A stretch of DNA of 64,000 nt from Reyranella massiliensis 521 (GTDB taxonomy: Bacteria; Pseudomonadota; Alphaproteobacteria; Reyranellales; Reyranellaceae). A program made the position numbers and the translations under genes. The notes under the pieces were generated by a model. That model searched no databases and was not told where the DNA came from. It was given only the letters and a program-made list of their open reading frames with translations. Location: NCBI RefSeq assembly GCF_000312425.1, contig NZ_HE997181.1:4030320-4094319 (forward strand), read 5' to 3'. Of this stretch, positions 20,913 to 29,974 are shown piece after piece; the first letter of the stretch is position 1, and each line of letters starts with the position of its first letter.

Positions 20913-20938
20913 TGGGCGCGCGTCTCTCCGCGCGCCCA
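20913..20938. terminator. bidirectional terminator candidate
   Basis: A perfect 10-bp GC stem (TGGGCGCGCG / CGCGCGCCCA) with a 6-base loop in the 39-bp gap between two convergent genes, the family-5 receptor and the acyl-CoA carboxylase. There is no T-tract on either side, so it would be a weak or factor-assisted terminator. Confidence 0.5.
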
Positions 20939-20944
20939 TCGACC

Positions 20945-23900
20945 TTACCAAGTATCGATGTTCGGCCGCTTCTTATGGGTGGAGGCGGGCCGGCGCTCGG
21001 CCGACAGAAGCGCAGTTGAAATCCAACGACGCGAATCGGCGGGGTCGATCACCTCATCGATCTCGAAATAGGTCGCCGTGCTCAGCGCCTTGCCGCGGGC
21101 ATAGGCCGCCGCAACCATCTCGTCGAACAAGGCGCGGCGTTCGCCCGGATCGGTCACCGCCTCGAGTTCCTTGCGATAGCCGAGCTTCACCGCGCCCTCG
21201 AGGCCCATGCCGCCGAACTCGCCGGTCGGCCAGGAGAGCGCGAAGGCCGGCGCATGGAACGAGCCGCCGGCCATCGCCTGGGCACCCAGCCCATAGGCCT
21301 TGCGCAGCACGATGGTGCCGAAGGGCACGGTGAGGTTGGCGCCGGTCACGAACAGACGCGAGCAATGGCGTACCAGCGCGGTCTTCTCGATCTCGGGCCC
21401 CACCATCATGCCGGGCGTGTCGCAGAGGAACAGGATCGGGATGTCGAAGGCATCGCAGAGCTGCAGGAAACGCGCCGCCTTGTCCGAGCCGTCGCTGTCG
21501 ATCGCGCCCGCGAGATGCACCGGATTGTTGGCGACGATACCGAGCGGCTTGCCCTCAATGCGGGCAAAGGCCGTCACCATGCCCGGCCCGAAGGCACGAC
21601 GCAGCTCCAGCACGGAACCTTCGTCGCAGAGCGTCGAGATGACGTCGCGCACGTCGTAGACGCGCAGGCGGTTCTCGGGGATGGCGCGACGCAGCAGCCG
21701 CTGGTCGGCCGCACGCCACTCCGGCAGCGCGCCCTGGAAGTAGGAAAGATACTGCTTGGCGACGGCCACGGCCTCCGCCTCGTCCTCGACGGCGATATCG
21801 ACCACGCCGTTGGGCACCTGGACCGACATCGGCCCCACTTCCTCGGGGGAAAAGACGCCGAGATTGCCGCCTTCGATCATCGCCGGCCCGCCCATGCCGA
21901 TCGAGGAGTTCTTGGTGGCGATCACCACGTCGCAACAGCCCAGGATCGCCGCGTTGCCAGCGAAGCAGCGGCCGGAATTGATGCCGACCAGTGGCACGGC
22001 GCCGCTCAGTCGTCCGAAGATGTGGAAGGCCATGGTGTTGAGGCCTGCAACCGATTGCACGTCGATGTCGCCCGGCCGCCCGCCGCCGCCCTCGGTGAAA
22101 AAGACCAGAGGGATGCGCTGCTTTTCGACGATCTCGAACAGCCGGTCCTTCTTGTGGTGGTTGTTCTTGCCCTGCGTGCCGGCCAGCACCGTGTAATCGT
22201 AGTGCGCCACGGCGACCCGGCTGCGCTCCGGCCCGAACAGCGAGCCGTTGACCCGGCCGATGCCTGTGATCAGCCCGTCCGCCGGCGTCTTCTCGATCAG
22301 ATCCTCGATCGTGCGCCGCGAGCGCTGGCTGGCGATGGCAAAGGCGCCGTATTCGACGAAGCTGTTGGGGTCGACCAGATCGTCGAGGTTCTGCCGCGCG
22401 GTGCGCTGGTTGGTCTTGCGCCGGCGCGCCACGGCATCGGGGCGCTTCTCGTCGAGCGTCATGGCCCGGCGCTCGAAGTATTCGCCGAGATCCGGTCGGA
22501 TATGGTCGAGGTCGATCTTCTCCTCGGCTGCAGCGCCCTTCACCTCGACGTCGGCCTCCTCGACGAAGAGCAGCGAATGGCCCTCGTAGATCGTCTCGCC
22601 CGCTTCGACCGCGATGCGCCGGACGTAACCTCGCGCGGGGCTCCTGATCTCGTGCTGCATCTTCATGGCGTCCATGATCAGCAGCGCCTGACCGGCCGCC
22701 ACGGCGTCGCCCTCCTTCACCGCGATGCTGACGATCGTGCCCTGCATCGGTGCCGGCACGGCAACCGTCCCCTCCGGCGCGTCGCTGCCCGCATCGCCTG
22801 GCGTCGCCGTGTCGGCACGGGCCTTGCCGAACGCCAGCACGGCCAGCGGATCGACACTGTCGACCCGCGCTCCGGCCTGACGACCCGCTGGAGCAACACT
22901 GGTTGCTGCGGACTCGAAATAGAGCCCGCCTTTCTGTTTCGCGGCCGCTTCGATCAACGCAGCGGCATGATCGTCGACGAAGCGCGCGTAGACCTTGTCG
23001 GTGCGGAAATCGGGATGGTCGATCAAGGCCCGCAGGAAGGCAATGTTGGAGGGCACACCCTCCAGCCGGAACGCCGCCAGCGCCCGTTCCGCCCGCGCCA
23101 GCGCATCCCCGAAGTCGGGCGACGGCGCATGAACGATGACCTTGGCCAGCAGCGAATCGAAGTTGGGATTGGTACGGTAGCCGGCATAGCCATAGGTATC
23201 GACACGGACGCCCGGCCCTGATGGCGGCTCGAAGGCGGTGAGCGTGCCTCCGCCCGGCTTGGCCGAGCCGTCGGCCGTCATGGTCTCCATGTTGATGCGA
23301 AGCTGGATTGCATGGCCCCGGGGCGTCGCCGCCGCGAGGCCTGTCTCTGCCAGCGTCGTCCCGGCAGCAAGACGAAGCTGCCCCTTCACCAGGTCGACGC
23401 CATAGACCTCTTCGGTGACGGTGTGTTCCACCTGCAGGCGCGGGTTGGCTTCGATGAAGAAGAATTCCTGCGCCGCATCGTCGACCAGGAATTCGAACGT
23501 GCCAAGGCTGCGATAGTGTACGGCCTTCGCCATGGCGATGGCTGCGCCGACGATCCGCAGGCGTAACGCGGCGCCGAGATGCGGGCTGGGCGCCAGTTCG
23601 ACGATCTTCTGGTTGCGACGCTGCACCGTGCAGTCGCGTTCGCCCAGCGCCACGATGCCGCCTTCGCCATCGCCCACGATCTGGACCTCGATGTGGCGCG
23701 CGCGGTCGATCAGCCGCTCGGCATAGAGCGCCGGATTGCCGAAGGCGGCCTTCGCTTCGGCCGCGCAGCGCTCGAAAGCCTCGGCAATCTCGGCCGCCTG
23801 GCGTACCGGCCGCATGCCACGCCCGCCGCCGCCGGCGATAGCCTTGATCATCACGCCGGACTTCGCGTGCCTCTCGAAGAAGGCGCGAACGCCCGCGAGA

Positions 23901-24313
23901 TTGGCGGCGCCGTCCGTGCCGGGCAACAGGGGAACGGATGTCTTGACCGCGTAAGCACGGGCTTGCGCCTTGTCGCCGAACAGGTCGAGCTGCTCGGGCG
24001 TTGGACCGACGAAGACCAATCCCGCCTCGGCGCAGGCTTTCGCGAATGCCGCATTTTCCGACAGGAAACCGTAACCGGGATGCACCGAATCGCAACCTGC
24101 CGCCTTCGCGGCCGCGATGACGCCGGCGATATCGAGATAAGCCGCCGCCCCTCGTCCTTTCAGGACCTGCACCTCATCGACGCGCCGCACATGGAGGGAC
24201 GTGGCGTCGTCCTCGGAATGGACACCAACGGTGGCGATGCCGAGTTCGGCGGCGGCCTGGGCGATGCGGATGGCGATTTCGCCGCGATTGGCAATCAGGA
24301 GTTTCTTGAGCAT
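20945..24313 (-). CDS. single-chain biotin-dependent acyl-CoA carboxylase (BC-BCCP-CT)
   Basis: A 1122-residue multidomain carboxylase. The biotin carboxylase domain (about 1-450) has the ATP-grasp loop GGGGRGMR and the FIEANPRLQVEHTVTE motif. A biotin carrier domain follows with the attachment site DAMKM (Lys about 551), and then a full carboxyltransferase domain (about 620-1122) with GTQGKNNHHKK and FLCDTPGMMVGPE. Most bacteria split these over two or three chains. This layout resembles the single-chain long-chain acyl-CoA carboxylases of Rhodopseudomonas and mycobacteria. It would carboxylate an acyl-CoA with bicarbonate and ATP. The ATG at 24313 is used because residues before it lie outside the domain. 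Confidence 0.92.
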   Translation of the reverse strand: MLKKLLIANRGEIAIRIAQAAAELGIATVGVHSEDDATSLHVRRVDEVQVLKGRGAAAYLDIAGVIAAAKAAGCDSVHPGYGFLSENAAFAKACAEAGLVFVGPTPEQLDLFGDKAQARAYAVKTSVPLLPGTDGAANLAGVRAFFERHAKSGVMIKAIAGGGGRGMRPVRQAAEIAEAFERCAAEAKAAFGNPALYAERLIDRARHIEVQIVGDGEGGIVALGERDCTVQRRNQKIVELAPSPHLGAALRLRIVGAAIAMAKAVHYRSLGTFEFLVDDAAQEFFFIEANPRLQVEHTVTEEVYGVDLVKGQLRLAAGTTLAETGLAAATPRGHAIQLRINMETMTADGSAKPGGGTLTAFEPPSGPGVRVDTYGYAGYRTNPNFDSLLAKVIVHAPSPDFGDALARAERALAAFRLEGVPSNIAFLRALIDHPDFRTDKVYARFVDDHAAALIEAAAKQKGGLYFESAATSVAPAGRQAGARVDSVDPLAVLAFGKARADTATPGDAGSDAPEGTVAVPAPMQGTIVSIAVKEGDAVAAGQALLIMDAMKMQHEIRSPARGYVRRIAVEAGETIYEGHSLLFVEEADVEVKGAAAEEKIDLDHIRPDLGEYFERRAMTLDEKRPDAVARRRKTNQRTARQNLDDLVDPNSFVEYGAFAIASQRSRRTIEDLIEKTPADGLITGIGRVNGSLFGPERSRVAVAHYDYTVLAGTQGKNNHHKKDRLFEIVEKQRIPLVFFTEGGGGRPGDIDVQSVAGLNTMAFHIFGRLSGAVPLVGINSGRCFAGNAAILGCCDVVIATKNSSIGMGGPAMIEGGNLGVFSPEEVGPMSVQVPNGVVDIAVEDEAEAVAVAKQYLSYFQGALPEWRAADQRLLRRAIPENRLRVYDVRDVISTLCDEGSVLELRRAFGPGMVTAFARIEGKPLGIVANNPVHLAGAIDSDGSDKAARFLQLCDAFDIPILFLCDTPGMMVGPEIEKTALVRHCSRLFVTGANLTVPFGTIVLRKAYGLGAQAMAGGSFHAPAFALSWPTGEFGGMGLEGAVKLGYRKELEAVTDPGERRALFDEMVAAAYARGKALSTATYFEIDEVIDPADSRRWISTALLSAERRPASTHKKRPNIDTW

Positions 24314-24343
24314 GTCGGTGCGTCTCGGGGTAAAACCCCCTCC

Positions 24344-24802
24344 ATGTCGAAAAGGCTGCTCATTGTGGCGCACGCGCCGTCGGAGAACACCCTTTCCCTA
24401 CGGCAGGCCGTGGAACGCGGCGCGCTGAGCGAAACGGGCCTCGACGTCCGGGTCGTGGCGCCGCTACAGGCCGGGCCGGAGGATGTGCTGGCGGCGCAGG
24501 CCGTGATCCTCGGCACCACGGAAAACCTTGGCTACATGAGCGGCGCGCTGAAAGACTTCTTCGACCGCAGCTACAATCCCTGCCTGGAACGCACGCAGGG
24601 CCTCCCCTACGCGCTCTACATCCGCGCCGGCAGCGACGGCACCGGCACGCGCCGTGGTGTCGAGACCATCGTGACGGGCCTGCGCTGGCGCGCTGTGCAG
24701 GAGCCCCTGATCTGCAAGGGCCCCTGGCAACCCGCCTTCGTCGAGCAGTGCGAGGAACTCGGTGCAGCCATGGCAGCCGGGTTGGCTGCGGGGATTTTCT
24801 GA
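24344..24802 (+). CDS. flavodoxin-like NAD(P)H-dependent oxidoreductase
   Basis: A 152-residue flavodoxin-fold protein. The N-terminal strand MSKRLLIVAHAPSENT has the phosphate-binding loop, and GTTENLGYMSGALKDFFDRSY matches the FMN-contact loop of flavodoxin/NQO-type reductases. It may reduce a quinone or flavin with NAD(P)H. Its start is 30 bp from the start of the divergent acyl-CoA carboxylase gene. A long upstream open frame is antisense to that gene and is ignored. Confidence 0.8.
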   Translation: MSKRLLIVAHAPSENTLSLRQAVERGALSETGLDVRVVAPLQAGPEDVLAAQAVILGTTENLGYMSGALKDFFDRSYNPCLERTQGLPYALYIRAGSDGTGTRRGVETIVTGLRWRAVQEPLICKGPWQPAFVEQCEELGAAMAAGLAAGIF

Positions 24803-24808
24803 TCGTCG

Positions 24809-25612
24809 CTACTGCGCCGTGTAGCCTCCGTCGACAACGAGTCCTGCGCCGGTCATGAAGCCGGCATCGTCCGAGGCGAGGAAGACGATCCCCTTGGCGA
24901 TGTCGTCGGCAACGCCGAGACGGCCAATCGGGTGCATGCTGGTCGAGACCTTGCGTGTCGCCTCGGTATCGTTGGTGCCGAGCGCCTGGGCACGCATAGC
25001 GAAGGTCTGCTGACCCATGTCGGTATCGATGACACCGGGATGGATCGAGTTGACGCGGATGCGATAGCCCTTGCGGCCAAACTCCAGCGCCGTCGACTTG
25101 GTGAACAGGGTGACGCCACCCTTGGTCAGCGAATAGAGCGGGTCTAGCTGCGAGCCGACAAGGCCCGCGACCGAAGCGAGATTGACGATCGCCGAACCGT
25201 GCGGGCTGTCCTTGGCGCGTGCCTTGAGATGCGGCAGCGCCACGCGCGTGCCCAGCACCACGCCCGTCAAATTGACGGCGACCAGGCGATGCCAGTCGTC
25301 CATCGAGGCATCCTCGACGCCCTTGCCGACAAAGATGCCGGCATTGTTCACCAGAATGTCGAGACCACCATACTGTTTCACCGTCGTATCCAACGCGGCC
25401 GTCCAGCTCGCTTCCTGCGTGACATCGAGCGGCACAAAGGTCGCCTGCCCACCGGCCGCTTCGATCTCGCGCACGGTCTGGCGGCCGCGCTCCTCCAGCA
25501 CATCGCCGATCACGACCTTGGCGCCGACGCTTGCCATCAATGTCGCTGTCGCCCCGCCAATGCCGCGTGCGGCTCCTGACAGAAACGCTACCTTGCCATC
25601 AAGCCTGTTCAT
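24809..25612 (-). CDS. short-chain dehydrogenase/reductase (SDR)
   Basis: A 267-residue classical SDR with the cofactor loop SGAARGIG (Ser replaces the usual Thr), NNAGIF, Ser in NLASVAG and YSLTK as the catalytic Tyr-Lys, ending in GAGLVVDGGYTAQ as in 3-alpha/7-alpha hydroxysteroid and FabG-like dehydrogenases. The substrate is unknown. It ends 6 bp from the convergent flavodoxin-like gene and is divergent from tctB. Confidence 0.88.
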   Translation of the reverse strand: MNRLDGKVAFLSGAARGIGGATATLMASVGAKVVIGDVLEERGRQTVREIEAAGGQATFVPLDVTQEASWTAALDTTVKQYGGLDILVNNAGIFVGKGVEDASMDDWHRLVAVNLTGVVLGTRVALPHLKARAKDSPHGSAIVNLASVAGLVGSQLDPLYSLTKGGVTLFTKSTALEFGRKGYRIRVNSIHPGVIDTDMGQQTFAMRAQALGTNDTEATRKVSTSMHPIGRLGVADDIAKGIVFLASDDAGFMTGAGLVVDGGYTAQ

Positions 25613-25709
25613 CCAATCTTCCTCCCGCCGGACAGCGACTTGCCGCCAGCCTGTTTGCAGCTATGCTGCACGTCAGAACGAAGAATGAAAACAGGGAGGG
25701 CCAACCGGC

Positions 25710-26174
25710 ATGCGCCAGGGTCGGCTTATCGCGACGGGTGCGATGCTGGCATTCTGCCTGTTCGCGCTCTGGCAATCTCTGCTCTTGTCGTTGACGGATC
25801 GCCTCGGGCCCGGCCCGGGCTTCTTCCCGTTCTGGCTGGCGCTGATCGGCATCGTGCTTGCCGTCGCGCTGCTGATCACGACGGCCCGCGAGCCCCGCGA
25901 TCCCTCTGAGGGTGAAACCCACATCCTGCCGCACGGTCCGGGGGCACTGCGTTGGCTCGCCATCGTCGCGCTGCTGGCGGCCGCGACCGTCGCGATGGCC
26001 GTCGTGGGCTTCAGGATTTCGATGCTGGTATTCAACGCCGCGCTGGTGATCGCACTGGGAGAACGCCGCTGGTGGGCTATCGCGCTGTTCGCCGTGCTGG
26101 GGAGCTTCGGCGTCTACTACGTCTTCACCACCTGGCTCGACGTGCTGCTGCCCACCGGCTGGCTGGAGTTCTAG
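25710..26174 (+). CDS. tctB: tripartite tricarboxylate transporter small membrane subunit TctB
   Basis: A 154-residue membrane protein with four hydrophobic segments (about 8-28, 38-58, 82-110, 116-140) and the family-like LGPGPGFFPFWLALI at the end of the first pair. TctB is the small integral subunit of TTT carboxylate importers. The gene order tctB-tctA-tctC is contiguous (gaps 3 and 30 bp). The first GGGAGGG site is nine to ten bases upstream of the ATG. Confidence 0.88.
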   Translation: MRQGRLIATGAMLAFCLFALWQSLLLSLTDRLGPGPGFFPFWLALIGIVLAVALLITTAREPRDPSEGETHILPHGPGALRWLAIVALLAAATVAMAVVGFRISMLVFNAALVIALGERRWWAIALFAVLGSFGVYYVFTTWLDVLLPTGWLEF

Positions 26175-26177
26175 ACC

Positions 26178-27677
26178 ATGGAGGCACTGACACATCTGCT
26201 CCATGGCTTCGCCGCCGCGCTTTCCCTCAACAATCTGCTCTTTGCCTTTGCCGGCTGCATGCTGGGCACCTTGATCGGCGTGCTGCCCGGCCTGGGTCCG
26301 GCCGCGGGAACGGCGATCCTGATTCCGCTCACCTTCAGCCTCGACGCCACCGGCGCCATCATCATGCTCTGCGCGATTTACTATGGCGCGATGTATGGCG
26401 GCACCATCACTTCGGTGCTGATCAACGTGCCGGGGGAAGCCGCCTCGGTCGTGACCTGTATCGACGGCCATCAGATGGCGCGACAAGGCCGGGCCGGCTC
26501 TGCGCTGGGGATCGCGGCCATCGGCTCCTTCGTCGGTGGCACGCTTGCCACCGTGGCGCTGGTTGCCGTCGCCATGCCGCTCGCGTCGCTTGCCCTGAAG
26601 TTCGGACCGGCCGAGTTCTTCGCGCTGATGGTGGCGGGCCTTTGCCTCGTCGTCGGCCTCGCCGGCAGCAACATGCTGGCCGCGCTGCTGATGACGGTGA
26701 TCGGCCTCCTGCTGGCGATGATCGGCATCGATCCGGTGCGCGGCGCCCCCCGGTTCACGTTCGGCGCGGAAGAACTCTACGACGGCATCGGCTTCGTGCC
26801 GGTCGTCATGGGCCTGTTCGGCATCGCCGAGTTGCTGCTCGCGGCCGAGAAACGTCAAACCCACATGATCAGTGCCGAGCTCAAGACCTGGCTGCCGACT
26901 CGTCAGGAATGCCGCCAGTCCGCGGGTGCAATCGGACGCGGCACCGTCGTCGGGTTCGTGCTGGGGCTGATTCCGGGCGTCGGCGCCATCGTGCCGACCT
27001 TCATGGCCTACGTGCTGGAGAAGCGCATATCCAAGACGCCGGAGCGCTTCGGCAAGGGCGCCATCGAAGGCGTCGCGACCGCCGAGACGGCCAACAACGC
27101 CTATGCCAATGCCGCCATGGTCCCGTTGCTGGCGCTGGGCATTCCCAGCTCCCCCACCATCGCCGTACTGATGGGCGCCTTCATCATCAACGGCATCACA
27201 CCGGGCCCGTTCCTGTTCACCGAACAGCCCGCACTCGTCTGGACGGTGATCGCGAGCTTCTTCGTCGGCAACCTCCTGCTGCTGATCCTCAATCTGCCGC
27301 TGGTCGGACTGTGGGCCAAGCTGCTGAAGGTGCCCTTCAGCTACATGTGCACCGGCATCCTGATCTTCTGCATTATCGGCGCCTATGGGCTGAAGCAGAG
27401 CCTGTTCGATGTCTGGATGATGCTGGGCTTCGGCATCCTGGGCTATCTGCTGCGCAAGCTCGACTTCCCCATCGCCCCGGCCATCCTGGCACTGATCCTG
27501 GGCCCGATGATGGAGAAGTCACTGCGCACGACCCTGGAAATTTCCGGCGGCAGCTTCGCCATCTTCCTCGACCGGCCACTGGCGTTGGCGATGCTGGTGG
27601 TGCCGGTGATCGTGATCGGCGTTCTCATCTTCAAGCCCCGTTCGCTCTCTCCTCTCAGGGAGAGCGATGTCGAGTAA
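26178..27677 (+). CDS. tctA: tripartite tricarboxylate transporter large membrane subunit TctA
   Basis: A 499-residue polytopic protein (about 12 membrane segments). The signature LPGLGPAAGTAILIPLTF lies near residues 35-52, a second GLIPGVGAIVPTFMAY at about 263-278, and a third ALGIPSSPTIAVLMGAF near 320. TctA forms the cation-coupled transport channel for carboxylates delivered by a TctC receptor. It starts 3 bp after tctB. A stem-loop covers its last codons (27643-27666). Confidence 0.95.
   Translation: MEALTHLLHGFAAALSLNNLLFAFAGCMLGTLIGVLPGLGPAAGTAILIPLTFSLDATGAIIMLCAIYYGAMYGGTITSVLINVPGEAASVVTCIDGHQMARQGRAGSALGIAAIGSFVGGTLATVALVAVAMPLASLALKFGPAEFFALMVAGLCLVVGLAGSNMLAALLMTVIGLLLAMIGIDPVRGAPRFTFGAEELYDGIGFVPVVMGLFGIAELLLAAEKRQTHMISAELKTWLPTRQECRQSAGAIGRGTVVGFVLGLIPGVGAIVPTFMAYVLEKRISKTPERFGKGAIEGVATAETANNAYANAAMVPLLALGIPSSPTIAVLMGAFIINGITPGPFLFTEQPALVWTVIASFFVGNLLLLILNLPLVGLWAKLLKVPFSYMCTGILIFCIIGAYGLKQSLFDVWMMLGFGILGYLLRKLDFPIAPAILALILGPMMEKSLRTTLEISGGSFAIFLDRPLALAMLVVPVIVIGVLIFKPRSLSPLRESDVE
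27643..27666 (+). promoter_or_regulatory. stem-loop at the tctA-tctC junction
   Basis: A 9-bp stem (CGCTCTCTC pairing with GGGAGAGCG, one G-U pair) with a 6-base loop in the last codons of tctA, 42 bp before the tctC start. Such structures between membrane and receptor genes can block 3' decay or partly terminate, letting the receptor be made in excess. The role is inferred. Confidence 0.4.
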
Positions 27678-27707
27678 AGCCGCTAATCCAGACAAAGGGA
27701 GGAAACC

Positions 27708-28676
27708 ATGCTCATCCGTCGTCGTACCCTGCTTACCGCGTCAGCCGCAGCCACCATCGCGAGCCCTGCCCTGGCCCAGAGCTATCCGCGCAGGGCAGTG
27801 CAGTTGATCGTGGCCTTTCCGGCGGGAGGCAGCACCGACGTCGGTGCACGCATTCTCGCCGCCGCCGCCGAGAAGGACCTCGGACAGCCGATCACCGTAG
27901 TCAACAAAGGTGGCGCGGGCGGCCAGCTCGGCTTCACGGAAATCGCCCGCGCGCGGCCCGACGGCTACACCCTGGGCTTCCTCAACCTGCCCGGCCTCAA
28001 TACCATCATCCTCGATCCCGAGCGCAAGGCTGCCTTCAACATCGACAGCTTCATTCCCATCGTGAACCAGGTGCTCGATCCTGGGCTGATCTGGGTCAAG
28101 GGCGACAGCCCCTACAAGACGCTGGCCGACCTGATCGACGCGGCGAAGAAGGCTCCCGGCAAGATCAGCGCCTGCACCACCGGCATCCTGAGCGACGACC
28201 ATCTCGCTATCCTGATGGTGCAAGAGGCGGCCAAGTGCGAATTCCGCATCGTCCATTTCGACGGCGGCGCCCAGCAGCTCACCGGCGTGATGGGCGGCCA
28301 TGTCGATTGCGCCTTCGACAATGTCGGCAGCGTCTTCAAGCGCGTGCTGTCGGGCGAAGTTCGCGGACTCGCCGTCACCGATGTCGAGCGTTCGAAGTTC
28401 CTGCCCGACGTGCCCTGTACCAAGGAGCTGGGCATGGCGACGGTCATCTCCTCCTCGACCCGCGGCGTCGGCGCCCCCAAGGGCACGCCGGCCGACATCA
28501 TCAAGGTCGTCGAAACCGCCTTCCTGAAGGCGATCGAGAGCCCGGAGATGAAGCAGAAGATGGATGCCGTCGGCCTGGCGCTGAAGCCGATGGTCGGCGC
28601 CACGTATGCAAAATACTACGCCGACACCCAAGCCCTTTCGAAGAAATACACCGAGTGGGCGCTCAAACAACGTTGA
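27708..28676 (+). CDS. tctC: TctC/Bug-family solute receptor of the TctBAC system
   Basis: A 322-residue periplasmic receptor with a signal peptide (MLIRRRTLLTASAAATIASPALA; the RRR suggests possible Tat export) and the Bug domain. VQLIVAFPAGGSTDVGAR binds the carboxylate of the ligand and a later VHFDGGAQQLTGVMGGHVD segment is typical of the second lobe. GGGAGGA lies upstream of the ATG. It directly follows tctBA, so it is the cognate receptor. The carboxylate bound cannot be told from sequence. Confidence 0.92.
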   Translation: MLIRRRTLLTASAAATIASPALAQSYPRRAVQLIVAFPAGGSTDVGARILAAAAEKDLGQPITVVNKGGAGGQLGFTEIARARPDGYTLGFLNLPGLNTIILDPERKAAFNIDSFIPIVNQVLDPGLIWVKGDSPYKTLADLIDAAKKAPGKISACTTGILSDDHLAILMVQEAAKCEFRIVHFDGGAQQLTGVMGGHVDCAFDNVGSVFKRVLSGEVRGLAVTDVERSKFLPDVPCTKELGMATVISSSTRGVGAPKGTPADIIKVVETAFLKAIESPEMKQKMDAVGLALKPMVGATYAKYYADTQALSKKYTEWALKQR

Positions 28677-28688
28677 GTTCATGACCAC

Positions 28689-28717
28689 CTCCCCTTCGCG
28701 GACTCCGCGAAGGGGAG
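28689..28717. terminator. bidirectional terminator candidate (13-bp perfect stem)
   Basis: CTCCCCTTCGCGG and its exact complement enclose a 3-base ACT loop in the 65-bp gap between the convergent tctC and acyl-CoA dehydrogenase genes. No T-run follows on either strand. The position and strength of the stem favour termination for both units. Confidence 0.6.
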
Positions 28718-28741
28718 CAGCCCCGGCACCTATGAAGGCGC

Positions 28742-29965
28742 CTACTTCTTCCCGAGCTGGTTGAAGGGGATATCCTTGTCGACGCGGATGTCGGCAGGCA
28801 TGCCAAGCACGCGCTCGGCCACGATGTTGCGCAGGATCTCGTCGGTGCCGCCGGCAATGCGGAAGCCAGCACCGCCGATCCACTGCGCCTGGAAGCCACC
28901 GGCGTGCGGGATCTCCTCCTTCATGATGCCGGCCGGACCCATCAGCTCCATGGCGAAAGCGCCCATGTCCTGCATCTTGGGGGCGGCCACGATCTTGATG
29001 ATCGAGGATTCCGGCCCCGGCGTCTGGCCCTTGGAGAGCGCAGTGAGGGTGCGGTAGCGCGTCAGCTTCAGCCCCTGCTGCTGGACGTACCATTCGGCGA
29101 TCTTGCTGCGGACCGTCTGGTTGCGGATCGCCGGTCCATCCTCGAGGTCGGTGTCGCGCGCCAGTTCCATCAACTCGTCGATGTCGAGGCCGCCCGAGGG
29201 CAAGCCCACGGCCAGACGCTCGTTCATCAGCGTGGTGAGAGCAGCCTTCCAGCCCTCGCCCACCTTGCCCAGCCGCTGGCTGTCGGGCACGCGCACGTTG
29301 GTGAAGAACACCTCGTTGAAGTTAGCGCCGCCCGACATCTGCTTGATCGGCCGCACTTCCACACCGGGGCTCTTCATGTCGAGGAAGAACATGGTGAGGC
29401 CCGAGTGCTTGGGCACGTTCGGATCGGTGCGGGTGATGACGATGCCGAAATCAGAGTAATGCGCGCCCGAGGTCCAGACCTTCTGGCCGTTGATCACCCA
29501 GTCGTCGCCGTCGCGCTCGGCCTTGGTACGGATGCCGGCCACGTCGGACCCGGCGGCCGGCTCGGAGAAGAGCTGGCACCACACTTCCTGGCCATGCAGC
29601 GCGGGCTTCACGTAGCGCTTGAGCTGCTCGGGGCTGGCATAGGCCATCATGGTCGGAATGCACATGCCGAGGCCGATGTCGAAGAAGCCCAGCGGCACCA
29701 GGAAGTTCGCCTCTTCCTGCTGGTAGATCACCTGCAGGATCGGCGAACCGCCGCGGCCACCGAATTCCTTCGGCCAGGTGATGCGTGCATAACCTGCTTT
29801 GGCCTTCTTATCCTGCCACTCCTTGGCCTTGGCCAGCAGGCCGGGATCGTCGTTGCGCGCGCGGAAGCTCTGCGTGTCGTCGCTCTTGCGCGTGGCATTG
29901 GCTTCGAGCCAAGTGCGCACTTCCTTGCGGAAGGCGGCTTCTTCGGGGGTATCGTTGAAGTCCAT
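28742..29965 (-). CDS. acyl-CoA dehydrogenase family protein
   Basis: A 407-residue flavoprotein of the acyl-CoA dehydrogenase family. WCQLFSEPAAGSDVAGIRTKAERDGDDWVINGQKVWTS contains the FAD/substrate region, and GGTDEILRNIVAERVLGMP the C-terminal signature. It introduces a double bond into an acyl-CoA. The active-site base cannot be assigned by eye. It lies 9 bp after a second acyl-CoA dehydrogenase in the same direction, and such pairs can form heteromeric enzymes for branched or steroid-side-chain acyl-CoAs. Confidence 0.92.
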   Translation of the reverse strand: MDFNDTPEEAAFRKEVRTWLEANATRKSDDTQSFRARNDDPGLLAKAKEWQDKKAKAGYARITWPKEFGGRGGSPILQVIYQQEEANFLVPLGFFDIGLGMCIPTMMAYASPEQLKRYVKPALHGQEVWCQLFSEPAAGSDVAGIRTKAERDGDDWVINGQKVWTSGAHYSDFGIVITRTDPNVPKHSGLTMFFLDMKSPGVEVRPIKQMSGGANFNEVFFTNVRVPDSQRLGKVGEGWKAALTTLMNERLAVGLPSGGLDIDELMELARDTDLEDGPAIRNQTVRSKIAEWYVQQQGLKLTRYRTLTALSKGQTPGPESSIIKIVAAPKMQDMGAFAMELMGPAGIMKEEIPHAGGFQAQWIGGAGFRIAGGTDEILRNIVAERVLGMPADIRVDKDIPFNQLGKK

Positions 29966-29974
29966 CGTTCGCTC

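Noticed and set aside
18064..21333. 1089-codon plus-strand open frame
   Set aside because: It is antisense to the FMN oxidase and out of frame with the solute receptor; its translation is low-complexity Arg/Ala-rich.
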